From: Saprospiraceae bacterium
GTDB taxonomy: Bacteria > Bacteroidota > Bacteroidia > Chitinophagales > Saprospiraceae
Assembly: GCA_016787415.1 (NCBI GenBank)
Contig: JAEUUT010000149.1
Coordinates: 34,879-98,878, forward strand
DNA length: 64,000 nt
Reading direction: 5' to 3'
In this document: piece after piece, positions 54,988-63,647 of the stretch
How positions within the stretch are numbered: the first letter of the stretch is position 1
Layout: each line of letters starts with the position of its first letter
Program-made: the position numbers and the translations under genes
The notes under the pieces: model-generated
Database searches by the model: none
Told to the model about the DNA's origin: nothing
Seen by the model: the letters and a program-made list of their open reading frames with translations, nothing else

Positions 54988-55001
54988 CTACAACCCTGTA
55001 G
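54988..55001. promoter_or_regulatory. Candidate operator, CTACA-N4-TGTAG
   Basis: A perfect 5-base inverted repeat lies between the divergent EAD11-like gene (start 54939) and the HTH gene (start 55025). It is 24 bases from the HTH start and 49 from the other. This is a likely binding site for the small HTH protein, but nothing else supports it. Confidence 0.4.
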
Positions 55002-55024
55002 CCAAACCTGCGTATATTCCCCCT

Positions 55025-55210
55025 ATGGATGAAAACGCTTTCCGTCAATTTATCGCAGAAAGACCTGCCCTACATCTGTCTGCTTTAGCAGAAGAACTCG
55101 ACATCGATCGAGTCAATTTGAATAAAATCATCAAAGGTCTGCGCAAAATCCCCCAAGCCAAACGTGGAATATTCTATCAAGTGGCTCAAAAATATGGTTA
55201 TTGCCCATAA
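55025..55210 (+). CDS. Small HTH (Cro/XRE-like) protein
   Basis: This 61-residue protein has the helix pattern of a lambda-Cro-like DNA-binding domain: HLSALAEELDIDRVNLNKIIKGLRKIP as helices 2 and 3, then RGIFYQVAQKYGY. There is no other domain. It is divergent from the EAD11-like operon with 85 bases between the two starts. It is probably a repressor of the operon and of itself. Confidence 0.65.
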   Translation: MDENAFRQFIAERPALHLSALAEELDIDRVNLNKIIKGLRKIPQAKRGIFYQVAQKYGYCP

Positions 55211-55235
55211 TACCAAAAATTCCAAGCAGAAATTA

Positions 55236-55283
55236 CCTCACTACTCACTACTCACTACTCTCCACTCACTACTCACCACTCAC
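55236..55283. repeat. One-sided CTCACTACTCA word array
   Basis: Six or seven words of CTCACTACTCA/CTCACCACTCA lie just before the stop of the minus-strand reductase. No opposite arm is visible. Confidence 0.75.
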
Positions 55284-56341
55284 TAAAACTCTAACGCCAC
55301 CTTTTCACTCACCGCATATCCAATACACGTATTCACCATACTTCCCGGCCCTTCCTGCTTCGACGCCTCCGTAAACGCTACCTCCACCTGCCCAGAAGTA
55401 CAGCGCGCCAGGCAGGTGAAGCAGACGCCGCTTTTGCAGGTGTAGGGTAGCGCAATCCCCTGCCGCAAGGCCGCATCCAGGATGGTTTCGCCTTCGTAGG
55501 TCTGGAATTCGGTAGCGCCATCCAGTCCGGAGATGGAAATATGGTGCAGGATGGAAGTATCCCGGGGGCGCGGCACAGGCGGCTTTTCTGGCAAAAACGT
55601 CTCTTGCCGAATATGTTCATCCGGGAAATCGAGCACGCGCAGGGTCATGCGGGCCATGCGCATCATGGGCACGGGCGCGCAGAGGTAAAAACGGGTATTG
55701 CGCCGGTCGGCCGCCGTAATCCGGCCCTGGAAATATCGGTGCAGCATATCTTCCAGCAGTTCGTTGTTCAGGTGGCGGTAGAGCGCATGCGCCGCATTTT
55801 TTTCCCGACTAAAAAAATACACACACTCGAAACGATCCGGGAACAGTTCTATCCATTGATCGATCTGCTGCTTGAAAATGGTGCTCCGGCTGTCGCGATT
55901 GGCATAAAACAGGATAATGCGCTGCGCTTTCGGCGTATGCTGAAGCAGCAGCGATTTCAACTGACTCAAAACAGGCGTAATACCGCCGCCGGCTGCTATA
56001 AAAAACAGGTTTTGAACCCCTTTTTTCGGCAACAGAAACAGGCCGTTCGGTTCGATCGACTCCAGTACGTCGCCGGGCTCGACATGCTGCAAGAGGTAAT
56101 TGGAAAATTCACCATTGGGTACCCGCTTGACTGTAATAGCAGGATGCGGGTCGACACCCGGGCAGGAACTAAAGGAATAGGCGCGCCGTTGCTCCTGGCC
56201 ATTCGACACAAATATCAGGCTCAGGTATTGCCCGGGCAGGTAGTCGAACGGTTTTCCGTCGGTCGGTTCCAGGGTGAAAGTTACCGTGTCGTCGGTTTCC
56301 CAGTGTTTGGAAAGGACGCGCAAATGCCGTTTCTGTTCCAT
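55283..56341 (-). CDS. PaaE-like FAD / [2Fe-2S] ferredoxin reductase
   Basis: This 352-residue electron transfer protein joins a ferredoxin-NADP reductase module (FAD site RRAYSFSS; NAD(P) site FFIAAGGGITPVLSQLK) to a C-terminal plant-type ferredoxin. The cluster ligands are in YTCKSGVCFTC and a last Cys in VNTCIGY. It passes electrons from NAD(P)H to an oxygenase or desaturase. The paa genes that would confirm phenylacetate work are not nearby. The ATG at 56341 is used rather than 56395. Confidence 0.9.
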   Translation of the reverse strand: MEQKRHLRVLSKHWETDDTVTFTLEPTDGKPFDYLPGQYLSLIFVSNGQEQRRAYSFSSCPGVDPHPAITVKRVPNGEFSNYLLQHVEPGDVLESIEPNGLFLLPKKGVQNLFFIAAGGGITPVLSQLKSLLLQHTPKAQRIILFYANRDSRSTIFKQQIDQWIELFPDRFECVYFFSREKNAAHALYRHLNNELLEDMLHRYFQGRITAADRRNTRFYLCAPVPMMRMARMTLRVLDFPDEHIRQETFLPEKPPVPRPRDTSILHHISISGLDGATEFQTYEGETILDAALRQGIALPYTCKSGVCFTCLARCTSGQVEVAFTEASKQEGPGSMVNTCIGYAVSEKVALEF

Positions 56342-56419
56342 CGGAAGGTGCGGTATGCTTGGTTTGTTGCGCCAATGATACACACAACACAGCACCCCGC
56401 CCGCAGGTTGCCGATTTTT

Positions 56420-56950
56420 CTATTGGCGCGCCCGCATTTTGATAACGAAATCGCGCACAATACTTTCAGCATCCAAAGTCGCGACGGTGGTGTAGGTGGC
56501 TTGCCTGAAATTATAGGTGAATTCCACCGCGCCGCTGGCCGTATTGATGACGGAAACATTGAAGTAATCGAAAAAACGGCCCATCATGCGCCAGTCAGCG
56601 CTGTATCGTATCACATAATCGGAAGGTTTTTCCTTGAACATTTCCATACCCGACGAGCGGTACTGCGTGGTGGTGTACGTGGTGTCGCGCGTGGTAACGG
56701 TCACATTCCCGCTCGGAGCAGTGGTCGTGCGCAATTGGTTGTCGGCAATCACTTTAATACCCTGTGCAAGCAATTCTTTTTCAATAAGGGCCAATATGGC
56801 ATCGTCTGAATTCAGGCTCATCACCTTGAAGGTGGCGTCTGTTTTAAATTCGGGGGTGCGAAAAGCGTCGATACGCATAGGAGTATTGGGAATACAGCCG
56901 GTAAGCAGTGTCCCTAACAATAGAAATGGTAAGTAATAGTATGACCTCAT
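56420..56950 (-). CDS. Hypothetical lipoprotein
   Basis: This 176-residue lipoprotein (lipobox LLTGC, Cys19) has no known domain that I can name. The mature part has a DDAILALIEKELLAQGIKVIADNQL segment, a Thr-rich patch (TTTAPSGNVTVTTRDTTYTTT) and a C-terminal strand SVINTASGAVEFTYNF. The pattern recalls outer-membrane DUF4136 or LpoB-like lipoproteins, but without certainty. It lies 78 bases upstream of the reductase start. Confidence 0.6.
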   Translation of the reverse strand: MRSYYYLPFLLLGTLLTGCIPNTPMRIDAFRTPEFKTDATFKVMSLNSDDAILALIEKELLAQGIKVIADNQLRTTTAPSGNVTVTTRDTTYTTTQYRSSGMEMFKEKPSDYVIRYSADWRMMGRFFDYFNVSVINTASGAVEFTYNFRQATYTTVATLDAESIVRDFVIKMRARQ

Positions 56951-57324
56951 GTGATGCGAAATTTTGGATACAATCTACCAGGCATTTTCGGGGAACTGGT
57001 TTTAAAATAATGTTAAACCCGCGCTTATACCATGTTAAGGCCTTAACAGTTTGCACCAGAATACATAAAGTCATTTCCACAGGTGACGTAAGTCATTGGC
57101 TTTTAACAAATTAAAAAACCGGCACTTTCGACTTCTTAAATTCGGATTAAAAAACAGCCCAGTAACCATTCTAATTGGTAATGTATCCGACACTTTCAAA
57201 ATCCGGCTTGTTGTTTGTTATTACAGCAAGTGAATAATCCTGCTTATGATAGAATTTTTCAAAAGATCACTTGCCTTCATCCTTCTGGCGAGTGTCTACA
57301 CTGTGTACCGTAATTTTTGAATCA

Positions 57325-58677
57325 ATGAAAAAAATTTCTACCTTTTTGCTCCTGCTTGCTTTTGCAGGCTACTTTTTGTCCTGTGTGCATGAAGTTTCCA
57401 TTCAGGAAGACAAAGCACTGGAAGAAACCCTTGACAGCCGCTCCCCAACGGGATCATACGATTATTACATTTTACCTCAAAGCGACGACTACGCTTCCAT
57501 ACCTTATCAGGATGCTAAAAACCCGATCACACCGATTAAAGTGACCCTGGGTCGATTGCTGTTTCACGAAACCGGTCTGGGGCTGGAGCCCAGCAATGCC
57601 GTTTCGAAGGAAACATATTCTTGCAGCAGTTGCCACAATGCCGAGCGCGGGTTCACGGCCGGTCGTTTCCAGGGTGTAGCCGACGGCGCCGTTGGTTTTG
57701 GCATCAGCGGGGAAGGGCGTAATAAAAACCCGCTCTATCTGGGCGATCAGGTAGACGCGCAAGGGGCACGTCCATTACCGGTTATTAATACCGCCTATGT
57801 CACAAACGCTTTGTGGGCAGGCACCTTCGGCTCTTTTGGCGCCAACGAAGGCACCGAATCGGCATGGCACCAGGATACGCTGGTGGAAATCAATTTTGAT
57901 GGACTGCAAGGCCTCGAAGCCAACAACAACCGCGCGCTGATCGTACACCGGCAGGTCGTCAACAAAGCCGTGACCGACTCGCTAGGCTACACCGCTATGT
58001 TTGATGCCGCCTTCCCTGAAGTGCCGGAAAGTGAGCGCTACACGCGCAAAATGGCGGCTTTCGCTATTGCTGCTTATTTCCGCACCATTCTTACCAACGA
58101 AGCGCCGTTCCAGTTGTGGCTGAAAGGTGATAAATCTGCCATGACCACTACCCAGAAAAATGGCGCTGCACTGTTTTTTGGAAAAGCCGGTTGCTCCAGT
58201 TGCCACAGCAGTCCTTCGCTCAACAGCCAGCCGCACCGTTTCTTTGCGCTGGGTGTGAAAAACCTGTACCAGAGCGGATATGACGTGTTCCGTACAGGGC
58301 CCGACGACAAACGGAACCTGGGCCGCGGCGGCTTTACAGGTCGCGAGGAGGACATGCACAAGTTCAAAGTACCACAATTGTACAACCTGAAAAATGTAGG
58401 ATTCTACTTCCACGGCGCCAGCAAAACATCGCTGCGGGATGTAGTACACTATTTCAACGACGGGGTGCCGGAAAACCCGGAAGTGCCCACCAGCCAGGTG
58501 ACGCCGCTGCTGCACCCACTGAACCTGTCGGAAAACGAAATCAACGACCTGGTTGACTTCCTGGAAAACGGTCTGTACGACCCGAATATGAAACGTTTCG
58601 CGCCTGCTGTGACGATGTCGGGCAATTGCTTCCCGAACAATGACCCGCAATCGCGGCACGATATGGGATGCCAATAG
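57325..58677 (+). CDS. Two-heme cytochrome c peroxidase (MauG family) lipoprotein
   Basis: This 450-residue lipoprotein (signal MKKISTFLLLLAFAGYFLSC, Cys20) has two heme c sites: CSSCH at 100-104 and CSSCH at 290-294. Between them are LPVINTAYVTNALWAG and FGANEGTESAW, which differ from classical peroxidases. The C-terminal part has FKVPQLYNLKNVGFYFHGASKTSLRDVVHYFNDG. It is a second, diverged relative of the MbnH-type gene at 5.6 kb, without an MbnP partner. The start at 57325 gives a proper lipobox. The 374-base gap upstream holds only a GTTAAGGCCTTAAC palindrome and no gene. Confidence 0.88.
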   Translation: MKKISTFLLLLAFAGYFLSCVHEVSIQEDKALEETLDSRSPTGSYDYYILPQSDDYASIPYQDAKNPITPIKVTLGRLLFHETGLGLEPSNAVSKETYSCSSCHNAERGFTAGRFQGVADGAVGFGISGEGRNKNPLYLGDQVDAQGARPLPVINTAYVTNALWAGTFGSFGANEGTESAWHQDTLVEINFDGLQGLEANNNRALIVHRQVVNKAVTDSLGYTAMFDAAFPEVPESERYTRKMAAFAIAAYFRTILTNEAPFQLWLKGDKSAMTTTQKNGAALFFGKAGCSSCHSSPSLNSQPHRFFALGVKNLYQSGYDVFRTGPDDKRNLGRGGFTGREEDMHKFKVPQLYNLKNVGFYFHGASKTSLRDVVHYFNDGVPENPEVPTSQVTPLLHPLNLSENEINDLVDFLENGLYDPNMKRFAPAVTMSGNCFPNNDPQSRHDMGCQ

Positions 58678-58680
58678 GAG

Positions 58681-58815
58681 AGTCCTGAGTCGACAGTCCT
58701 GAGTCCTAAGTCCGTAGAGTACACCTTATTATCCTTGGCTTTTCCATAACTAAATGCAAAAGATTAATAAGGTGTACTCTACGGACTTAGGACTCAGGAC
58801 TGTCGACTCAGGACT
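58681..58815. repeat. Perfect 50-bp-arm hairpin filling a stop-to-stop gap, GTCCTGA family
   Basis: The left arm (58681-58731) and the right arm (58765-58815) are exact complements: AGTCCTGAGTCGACAGTCC, then TAAGTCCGTAGAGTACACC and TTATTA. It starts four bases after one stop codon and ends on the base before the convergent stop at 58816. Confidence 0.92.
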
Positions 58816-60381
58816 TTATTCCTCTACCAATTCAAAGTCCGTCCGCCGGTTTTTACGGCGACCGTCTTCAGAGCCATTGTCTGCTACAGGTTTATCCGGG
58901 CCGTTGCCGATCGCCACAAAGCGGCTGCGTGGCATGCCATACTCTTTTACGAGGTAATCGATCACGGCCTGGGCGCGTTTTTTGGAGAGCGAAACGTTTG
59001 CCGCGGCATTTCCCACATTATCCGTATTGCCTTCTACGCGGATGCGGCTGTTGGCAAATGCCTTGGCGATAGGCACCATTTCATTGTCGACGATATATTT
59101 GGCATTGTCGTCGAGCAGGAATTCGCCAGAACGGAAAGAAATGCTCACACGTTTGGTGGCGACGGCTTCTTTACCTTTTGCTTCGCTTTCGGAAATACTG
59201 GTAAACGATTTTTGGCCTTCGGCAGCGTTCTCCGCGCCACTCAAGTTGGAGCGCTCTACGGTACTAAACCAGGCCGTTTTTGACCACGGAGGTACCACAT
59301 CGCCGTTTTTGAGCACCCCGACATTGCGGTATTCTTTGGTCATGCGACTGTACAAGTCTTCACCTGTTACACCTTTGTAACTGCTGCGGTTGAGTCCGAA
59401 GAAGTTGACGTTGTCGCCGTGTGTACACAGGCGTACGTTGTCGATGGCTTTCAGGGCGTCGTCTTTGGTAAATCCGTCGAAAGCGTCGGCCAGAATGGCG
59501 GCGGCTTCCTGTTTGGCGGCGTTGCTGCGGTTGATCTCTGCGGCGCCTTTCATCCAGCCTTCATACAACTGCTGAACGCGGTCGCGGTTGGCTTCCACCC
59601 ATTTGCGTTTGGCAATAAATACGTCGGCGATGATATTGGAAGCGTTGCGGGTGCTTTGCAGCACACGGGCGCCGGGTACTTTTTGTACGCACTCTTCATC
59701 AAACGGCGACCACACCACGGCGGCATCCACGTTGTTGGCCTTGAAAGCATCTGCGGCTTCTACCGGCGATGGCACACCGACCACTTTTACGTCGTTGGTG
59801 GTCATACCGGCCGCGCTGAGCAGCCAGATTAGGAAAGAGTGGGAGGGCGACATTTCGGCAACTGCAATTTGTTTGCCGCGCAGGTCGCCGACAGAAGTGA
59901 TGCCCCGGCGCGCTACGATGGCGTCGCCACCGCGCGACCAGTCGGCCTGGAACAACACTACAGGGTCGTAGTCGGCCAGCCCCGGCATTTCAGTCGGCAA
60001 GGCATCAATGGTAGCCCAAAGCAGGTTGACCTCGTCGTTTTTCCAGGCATTGCGGCTGGCGGTGGGGTCGTCGAGGATTTTAAAATCTACTTTAAAGCCG
60101 TTTTCCTTGAAGAATCGGCTTTCTTCGTTGGCGGCAAAACCTTTGTTCCAGTATTGCCCGCCGGCATAACCGCCCCAGGTGACGACGCCCACGCCGATGG
60201 TGTTTTCATCGGGTTTGGAGCCTCCGCCAAACAATCCGCCACCACTTTGTTCGGTAGAGGCTTTCCCTTTCAGGTCTTGCCCGGTTTTGGTTTTATTCAG
60301 GAAATAACTGCCTATGAAATAGAGCCCGCCGACAATCAGGAGGGTTATGATGAATTTTGAAAAAGAGGTTAATCGTGCCAT
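58816..60381 (-). CDS. Membrane-anchored substrate-binding protein fused to OmpA domain
   Basis: This 521-residue protein has an N-terminal helix (about 9-29). A periplasmic binding domain of the NMT1/SsuA (type II SBP) kind follows (about 60-350: GVVTWGGYAGGQYWNKGF, PTASRNAWKNDEVNLLWATI, SVGDLRGKQIAVAE). It is joined by a linker to an OmpA peptidoglycan-binding domain (about 395-520: SISFRSGEFLLDDNAKYIV, RIRVEGNTDNVGN, LSKKRAQAVIDYLV). There is no transporter gene beside it, so the SBP part is probably a sensor. It is the last gene of a minus-strand module with three membrane or coiled-coil proteins. Confidence 0.82.
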   Translation of the reverse strand: MARLTSFSKFIITLLIVGGLYFIGSYFLNKTKTGQDLKGKASTEQSGGGLFGGGSKPDENTIGVGVVTWGGYAGGQYWNKGFAANEESRFFKENGFKVDFKILDDPTASRNAWKNDEVNLLWATIDALPTEMPGLADYDPVVLFQADWSRGGDAIVARRGITSVGDLRGKQIAVAEMSPSHSFLIWLLSAAGMTTNDVKVVGVPSPVEAADAFKANNVDAAVVWSPFDEECVQKVPGARVLQSTRNASNIIADVFIAKRKWVEANRDRVQQLYEGWMKGAAEINRSNAAKQEAAAILADAFDGFTKDDALKAIDNVRLCTHGDNVNFFGLNRSSYKGVTGEDLYSRMTKEYRNVGVLKNGDVVPPWSKTAWFSTVERSNLSGAENAAEGQKSFTSISESEAKGKEAVATKRVSISFRSGEFLLDDNAKYIVDNEMVPIAKAFANSRIRVEGNTDNVGNAAANVSLSKKRAQAVIDYLVKEYGMPRSRFVAIGNGPDKPVADNGSEDGRRKNRRTDFELVEE

Positions 60382-60387
60382 GAGTCT

Positions 60388-60497
60388 AATTGGTTATCTG
60401 TTATCTGTTATCAGTTATCAGGCTGGTAATGCTTGGCATATTCCAATGGTCAGGCCATGCTTGAATGACCTGATAACAGATAACTGATAACCAATAA
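60388..60497. repeat. Hairpin, AGTTATCAG family, between two module genes
   Basis: ATTGGTTATCTGTTATCTG words with CAGTTATCAGG (60388-60422) pair with CCTGATAACAGATAACTG words and ACCAAT (60469-60497). The tip differs from the 32-kb copy. It lies between two genes of the same strand. Confidence 0.88.
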
Positions 60498-60505
60498 CAG
60501 CAAGG

Positions 60506-61537
60506 TTATTGTTCAAAAAACGAATCATACTGATTTCCGCCGCGTTCCGATTTGGCCGGAACCTGCACGGGAGCGTTGAGATCGAGTACGTCGCCGGGGT
60601 TGTTGGCTTTAGCGATGATTTTGCCTTTATCGCCACCCAGCAGGGTAGAAACGCCTTCTTTTTCCCATTTTTCCAGCATAGCGAGGCCGTCTTCCTCGAA
60701 TACGCCGTTTTGCAGGTCGATGCTGTCCATGAAGTTTTTGGACATATCCATAAAGCGTTCCATTTCGCCTACTTTCTGGCCTACATCTTCGGCCATGGCT
60801 TCCAGGGCCATGTCGTACATGTATTTTTTGTCGGAATTGCCGCTCAGAATTGCCTGTGCCGAACGAATGGCCGAGTGGCTGGCTTTGATAGCCTTGTATT
60901 CCTGCTCTTTCACCACCACCTGGTCGGAGAGGTCTTCGAGCATGATTTCAGAGTTTTCGTACATTTTAGTCAGCACGCGGTACAGCACTTCCATGCGCTT
61001 GTACAGGTCTTCCAGTTTTACATTGGAATCCTGCAAACGACCTGCTTTGCGCGCCTGCAATACCATAATCGCGTCCTTCCCGGTTTCTTTGGCTTTACCG
61101 GCCAGGCTGAGGTTGTTCTGGATATTGCGCTGGTTTTGCTTGATCATTTCGCTGAGTTTGTACATCTGGCCTTTCAGGTTGCTGATCTGGCCGTTCATTT
61201 TACTCAGGCTGTCTTTCAGGTCGTCGATATAACTTTTAAGGATACCGATCGGGTCGATTTGCACAAACATTCCGGTGAGCCAGCGCATGATCGATTTGTA
61301 CATGTACCAAACGAGGTTGCGCATTTTTGGATCGAGAACCATATAAATCACGGCGGCCAATGCAGCCAGCAGGCCTGCCAGATACAAGGTGTTTTGCGCC
61401 AGTGAAATCAGGACAGGAAGGGCCTGGTACAGCAGGTACCCGCCACCCAGCACAATGGCTGCCATGAACAGTCCTCCGGTGACACCTTCCGGACGTTCCC
61501 AAAAACTTTTGGGCTTGATCGGTTGTAATTCAGACAT
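60506..61537 (-). CDS. Two-helix membrane coiled-coil protein
   Basis: This 343-residue protein has two membrane helices (about 24-44 and 52-72), then a long charged coiled coil (LKSYIDDLKDSLSKMNGQISNLKGQM, to residue about 240) with a PspA-like look. A C-terminal region follows, ending in DSFFEQ. No enzyme motif is seen and I do not recognise the family. It is downstream of a small two-helix protein and upstream of the SBP-OmpA fusion. The ATG at 61537 is chosen; 61621 would run into an unrelated leader. Confidence 0.65.
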   Translation of the reverse strand: MSELQPIKPKSFWERPEGVTGGLFMAAIVLGGGYLLYQALPVLISLAQNTLYLAGLLAALAAVIYMVLDPKMRNLVWYMYKSIMRWLTGMFVQIDPIGILKSYIDDLKDSLSKMNGQISNLKGQMYKLSEMIKQNQRNIQNNLSLAGKAKETGKDAIMVLQARKAGRLQDSNVKLEDLYKRMEVLYRVLTKMYENSEIMLEDLSDQVVVKEQEYKAIKASHSAIRSAQAILSGNSDKKYMYDMALEAMAEDVGQKVGEMERFMDMSKNFMDSIDLQNGVFEEDGLAMLEKWEKEGVSTLLGGDKGKIIAKANNPGDVLDLNAPVQVPAKSERGGNQYDSFFEQ

Positions 61538-61621
61538 TTCTAAATGTATTGATGGTGAAGTTGGTTGAAAAATGGAGTGGTTGAAAAGGACATCACTTCT
61601 TGTTCCCTGGCATTTCAACAA

Positions 61622-61816
61622 TTATCTGCTGAAAATGCTGTTGAGGAAAATCCTTACAGCGCGCCGGAAACGGTCGTTGACGAAATACAGCACGATGAAT
61701 GCCAGTACGAATACCCAGAAAAGGCTGATGACCACTTTCAGGGAGTAAAAAACAAGCCACAGCACCAGCAGGCCGGCGAGGAAGGCTACGATCGGGTTTT
61801 TTATCAAGTCGTTCAT
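61622..61816 (-). CDS. Small two-helix membrane protein
   Basis: This 64-residue protein is nearly all membrane: VAFLAGLLVLWLVFYSLKVV and LFWVFVLAFIVLYFV, with a basic end (NDRFRRAVRIFLNSIFSR). No family is recognised. It lies 84 bases before the two-helix coiled-coil gene and belongs to the same module. Confidence 0.6.
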   Translation of the reverse strand: MNDLIKNPIVAFLAGLLVLWLVFYSLKVVISLFWVFVLAFIVLYFVNDRFRRAVRIFLNSIFSR

Positions 61817-61825
61817 TGTTATTTT

Positions 61826-61971
61826 TAGTTATCAGTTATCCGTTATTGGTTATTAGGGGTGGTAAGGAGACTATTTGTCATCAGTTTGGTATCCATTTTT
61901 GTGTGGCTATACAATTGTAGAGATGGTCTCCTTACCACCCCTGATAACCAATAACGGATAACTGATAACTA
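61826..61971. repeat. Hairpin, AGTTATCAG family with GGAGACC tip; contains a stop codon
   Basis: The left arm starts TAGTTATCAGTTATCCG; the right arm ends at 61971. The TAG stop of the coiled-coil gene (61969-61971) is the first codon of the right arm. The inner part GGGGTGGTAAGGAGAC and the loop words (ATCCATTTTTGTGTGG) match the tips at 32.2 and 34.3 kb. Confidence 0.9.
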
Positions 61972-62637
61972 CTTCAGGTGCTCCTGAATCTTCGCAATAT
62001 CCGCCTCTATCTGGCCGCTTACATTGGCGAAAGTGGCTTCGAAGTCGGCTTTGGTATTTTCAATTTTCACGGTGCTGTCACCAATTTCACTGCGAATCTG
62101 CTCGCTGTTGCGGCGATGTTCCTCAATTTGCTGGGTCAGTTGTTTGATTTGTTCGGTTTTGCTTTGAATCATGGCTTCCAGGTTGCGCACCTCTTCTTCT
62201 CGGTTGCCGATAAGTTTAGCGCGCTGCTGGGCATGTGCTTCATTGAATTTGGACTGTTCGCCTGCCAGAATATTCATGTAAAACTGGGCGGATTCGATCA
62301 GTTTGGCGGGTGTAACATTCATGGTTTGTGCCATGGCATAAGCGGAGTGGAAACGCGTCGCTTCGTCCATGGGCATTTTTTCCAGGTTTTTAAGTGCCTG
62401 GCGGAATTCGAAATAATCGAAGCCTTGCTGGTTGTTTTTTTCCAGCGCCCCCAATAAAATCTGTACAAACTTGTCGGTGATTGCGCCGCTGCTGGCAGTA
62501 TCCCTGCGTGTTTCGGCTACTGGCGCTTCGGGTTGTGCAACAGGGGTGTTTTGCGGAGGTGTAGCAGGCTGGGCAGATCCGCCACTTTCATCCTCTACGA
62601 TAAAAACCGACTTGAATTTTTTCAAAAGATCACTCAT
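61969..62637 (-). CDS. Coiled-coil cytoplasmic protein of the SBP-OmpA module
   Basis: This 222-residue protein has no signal or membrane segment. A Pro/Ala-rich linker (about 20-45) leads to a helical domain (ITDKFVQILLGALEKNNQQGFDYFEFRQALKN). A coiled coil (about 125-222: AMIQSKTEQIKQLTQQIEE, then SEQIRSEIGDSTVKIENTKADFEA) forms the rest. No family was recognised. It is first in the module and could be the cytoplasmic scaffold. Confidence 0.65.
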   Translation of the reverse strand: MSDLLKKFKSVFIVEDESGGSAQPATPPQNTPVAQPEAPVAETRRDTASSGAITDKFVQILLGALEKNNQQGFDYFEFRQALKNLEKMPMDEATRFHSAYAMAQTMNVTPAKLIESAQFYMNILAGEQSKFNEAHAQQRAKLIGNREEEVRNLEAMIQSKTEQIKQLTQQIEEHRRNSEQIRSEIGDSTVKIENTKADFEATFANVSGQIEADIAKIQEHLK

Positions 62638-62857
62638 CTCTGTGTGGGTTGTATCAAGTATGTGTGGCTTTTGCGCCGCACAACCAGGGTGTATATTTGG
62701 TGATTTCCCTGTTGACCGGCCAAAAGTGGGGGTGTGGAAAACATCACTTGCACTTTCGTCGTCGACAATCCGGGAATTTCGGACAAAGTAATGTAAAACA
62801 GTCGATAAAATGAAAATCTACTGCCAAAGTAAATGCATTCAAATAATAAAATCAGCC

Positions 62858-62887
62858 TTGTCATTGACCCCGGTCGCCTTACTTTTG
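62858..62887 (+). promoter_or_regulatory. Promoter of the glycosyltransferase gene
   Basis: TTG (62858-62860), 19 bases, then TACTTTTG (62880-62887) fit the Bacteroidota TTTG-N19-TAxxTTTG consensus closely. The predicted leader is about 28 bases. The rest of the 62638-62921 gap shows no gene or repeat. Confidence 0.65.
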
Positions 62888-62921
62888 CCGCGCTCAACTG
62901 TATTTTACCTTGCGCCGCCTT

Positions 62922-63647
62922 ATGACCTTCGACATAACCATCCCTGTGCTCAATGAAGCCGAAACGCTGGACCGGCAGGTTCGCATCCTGTATGCCTTTT
63001 TGCAGCGGCATTTCCCGGCGTATGGGCAGTGGCGCATTGTGATTGCCGACAACGGCAGTACCGACGATACCCGGGCTATTGCAGAAAAACTTTGTGCCGA
63101 ATTGCCGGAACTGCGCCTCGTGCGTGTACCGGAAAAAGGGGTCGGGCTGGCACTGAAAACCTCCTGGATGCAAAGCGACGCTGATATGGTGGGATACATG
63201 GACCTCGATCTGGCAACCGATCTGCCGCATTTTATACAGGCGTATAATGCGCTGGCAACGGAAGGTTTCGACCTGGTGTACGGTACGCGCCTGCACAGCC
63301 GCTCGCGGGTAATCGGCCGAACCCTGAAGCGCGAAATCACTTCCCGTGTGTTCAACCTGATGCTGAAAATGTACCTCGGCATCCGTTTTTCCGATGGCAT
63401 GTGCGGATTCAAATGGCTGCGCCGCGAACTTGTGCAGCCTCTGATGGATGGTGGCGCCGTATCGAACGGCTGGTTTTTTAGCACCGAACTGCTGACTATC
63501 GCCGAATGGAAAGGGCTGAAAATGTGCGAGTTGCCCGTGAAATGGACCGACGACACCACTGGCAGCAAGGTGAATATATCCAGACTAGCCAGGCAATATA
63601 TCCAAGCCATGCGGGTACTGAAAAAGAAGAAGGGATTTAAGATTTAA
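62922..63647 (+). CDS. Family 2 glycosyltransferase (DPM1-like)
   Basis: This 241-residue GT-A enzyme moves a sugar from a nucleotide donor to a lipid or polymer acceptor. Motifs are ITIPVLNEAETL, VIADNGSTDDT, the metal-binding YMDLDLATDL and the acceptor region FSDGMCGFKWLRRE. There is no C-terminal membrane segment. The ATG at 62922 is preferred over a TTG at 62910. The stop TAA lies within GATTTAAGATT words, the start of another repeat type (63635-63668). Confidence 0.88.
   Translation: MTFDITIPVLNEAETLDRQVRILYAFLQRHFPAYGQWRIVIADNGSTDDTRAIAEKLCAELPELRLVRVPEKGVGLALKTSWMQSDADMVGYMDLDLATDLPHFIQAYNALATEGFDLVYGTRLHSRSRVIGRTLKREITSRVFNLMLKMYLGIRFSDGMCGFKWLRRELVQPLMDGGAVSNGWFFSTELLTIAEWKGLKMCELPVKWTDDTTGSKVNISRLARQYIQAMRVLKKKKGFKI

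Noticed and set aside
55236..55283. CTCACTACTCA array as a CRISPR or operator array
   Set aside because: The words are tandem with no unique spacers and no regulator is attached; it looks like a one-sided repeat arm.
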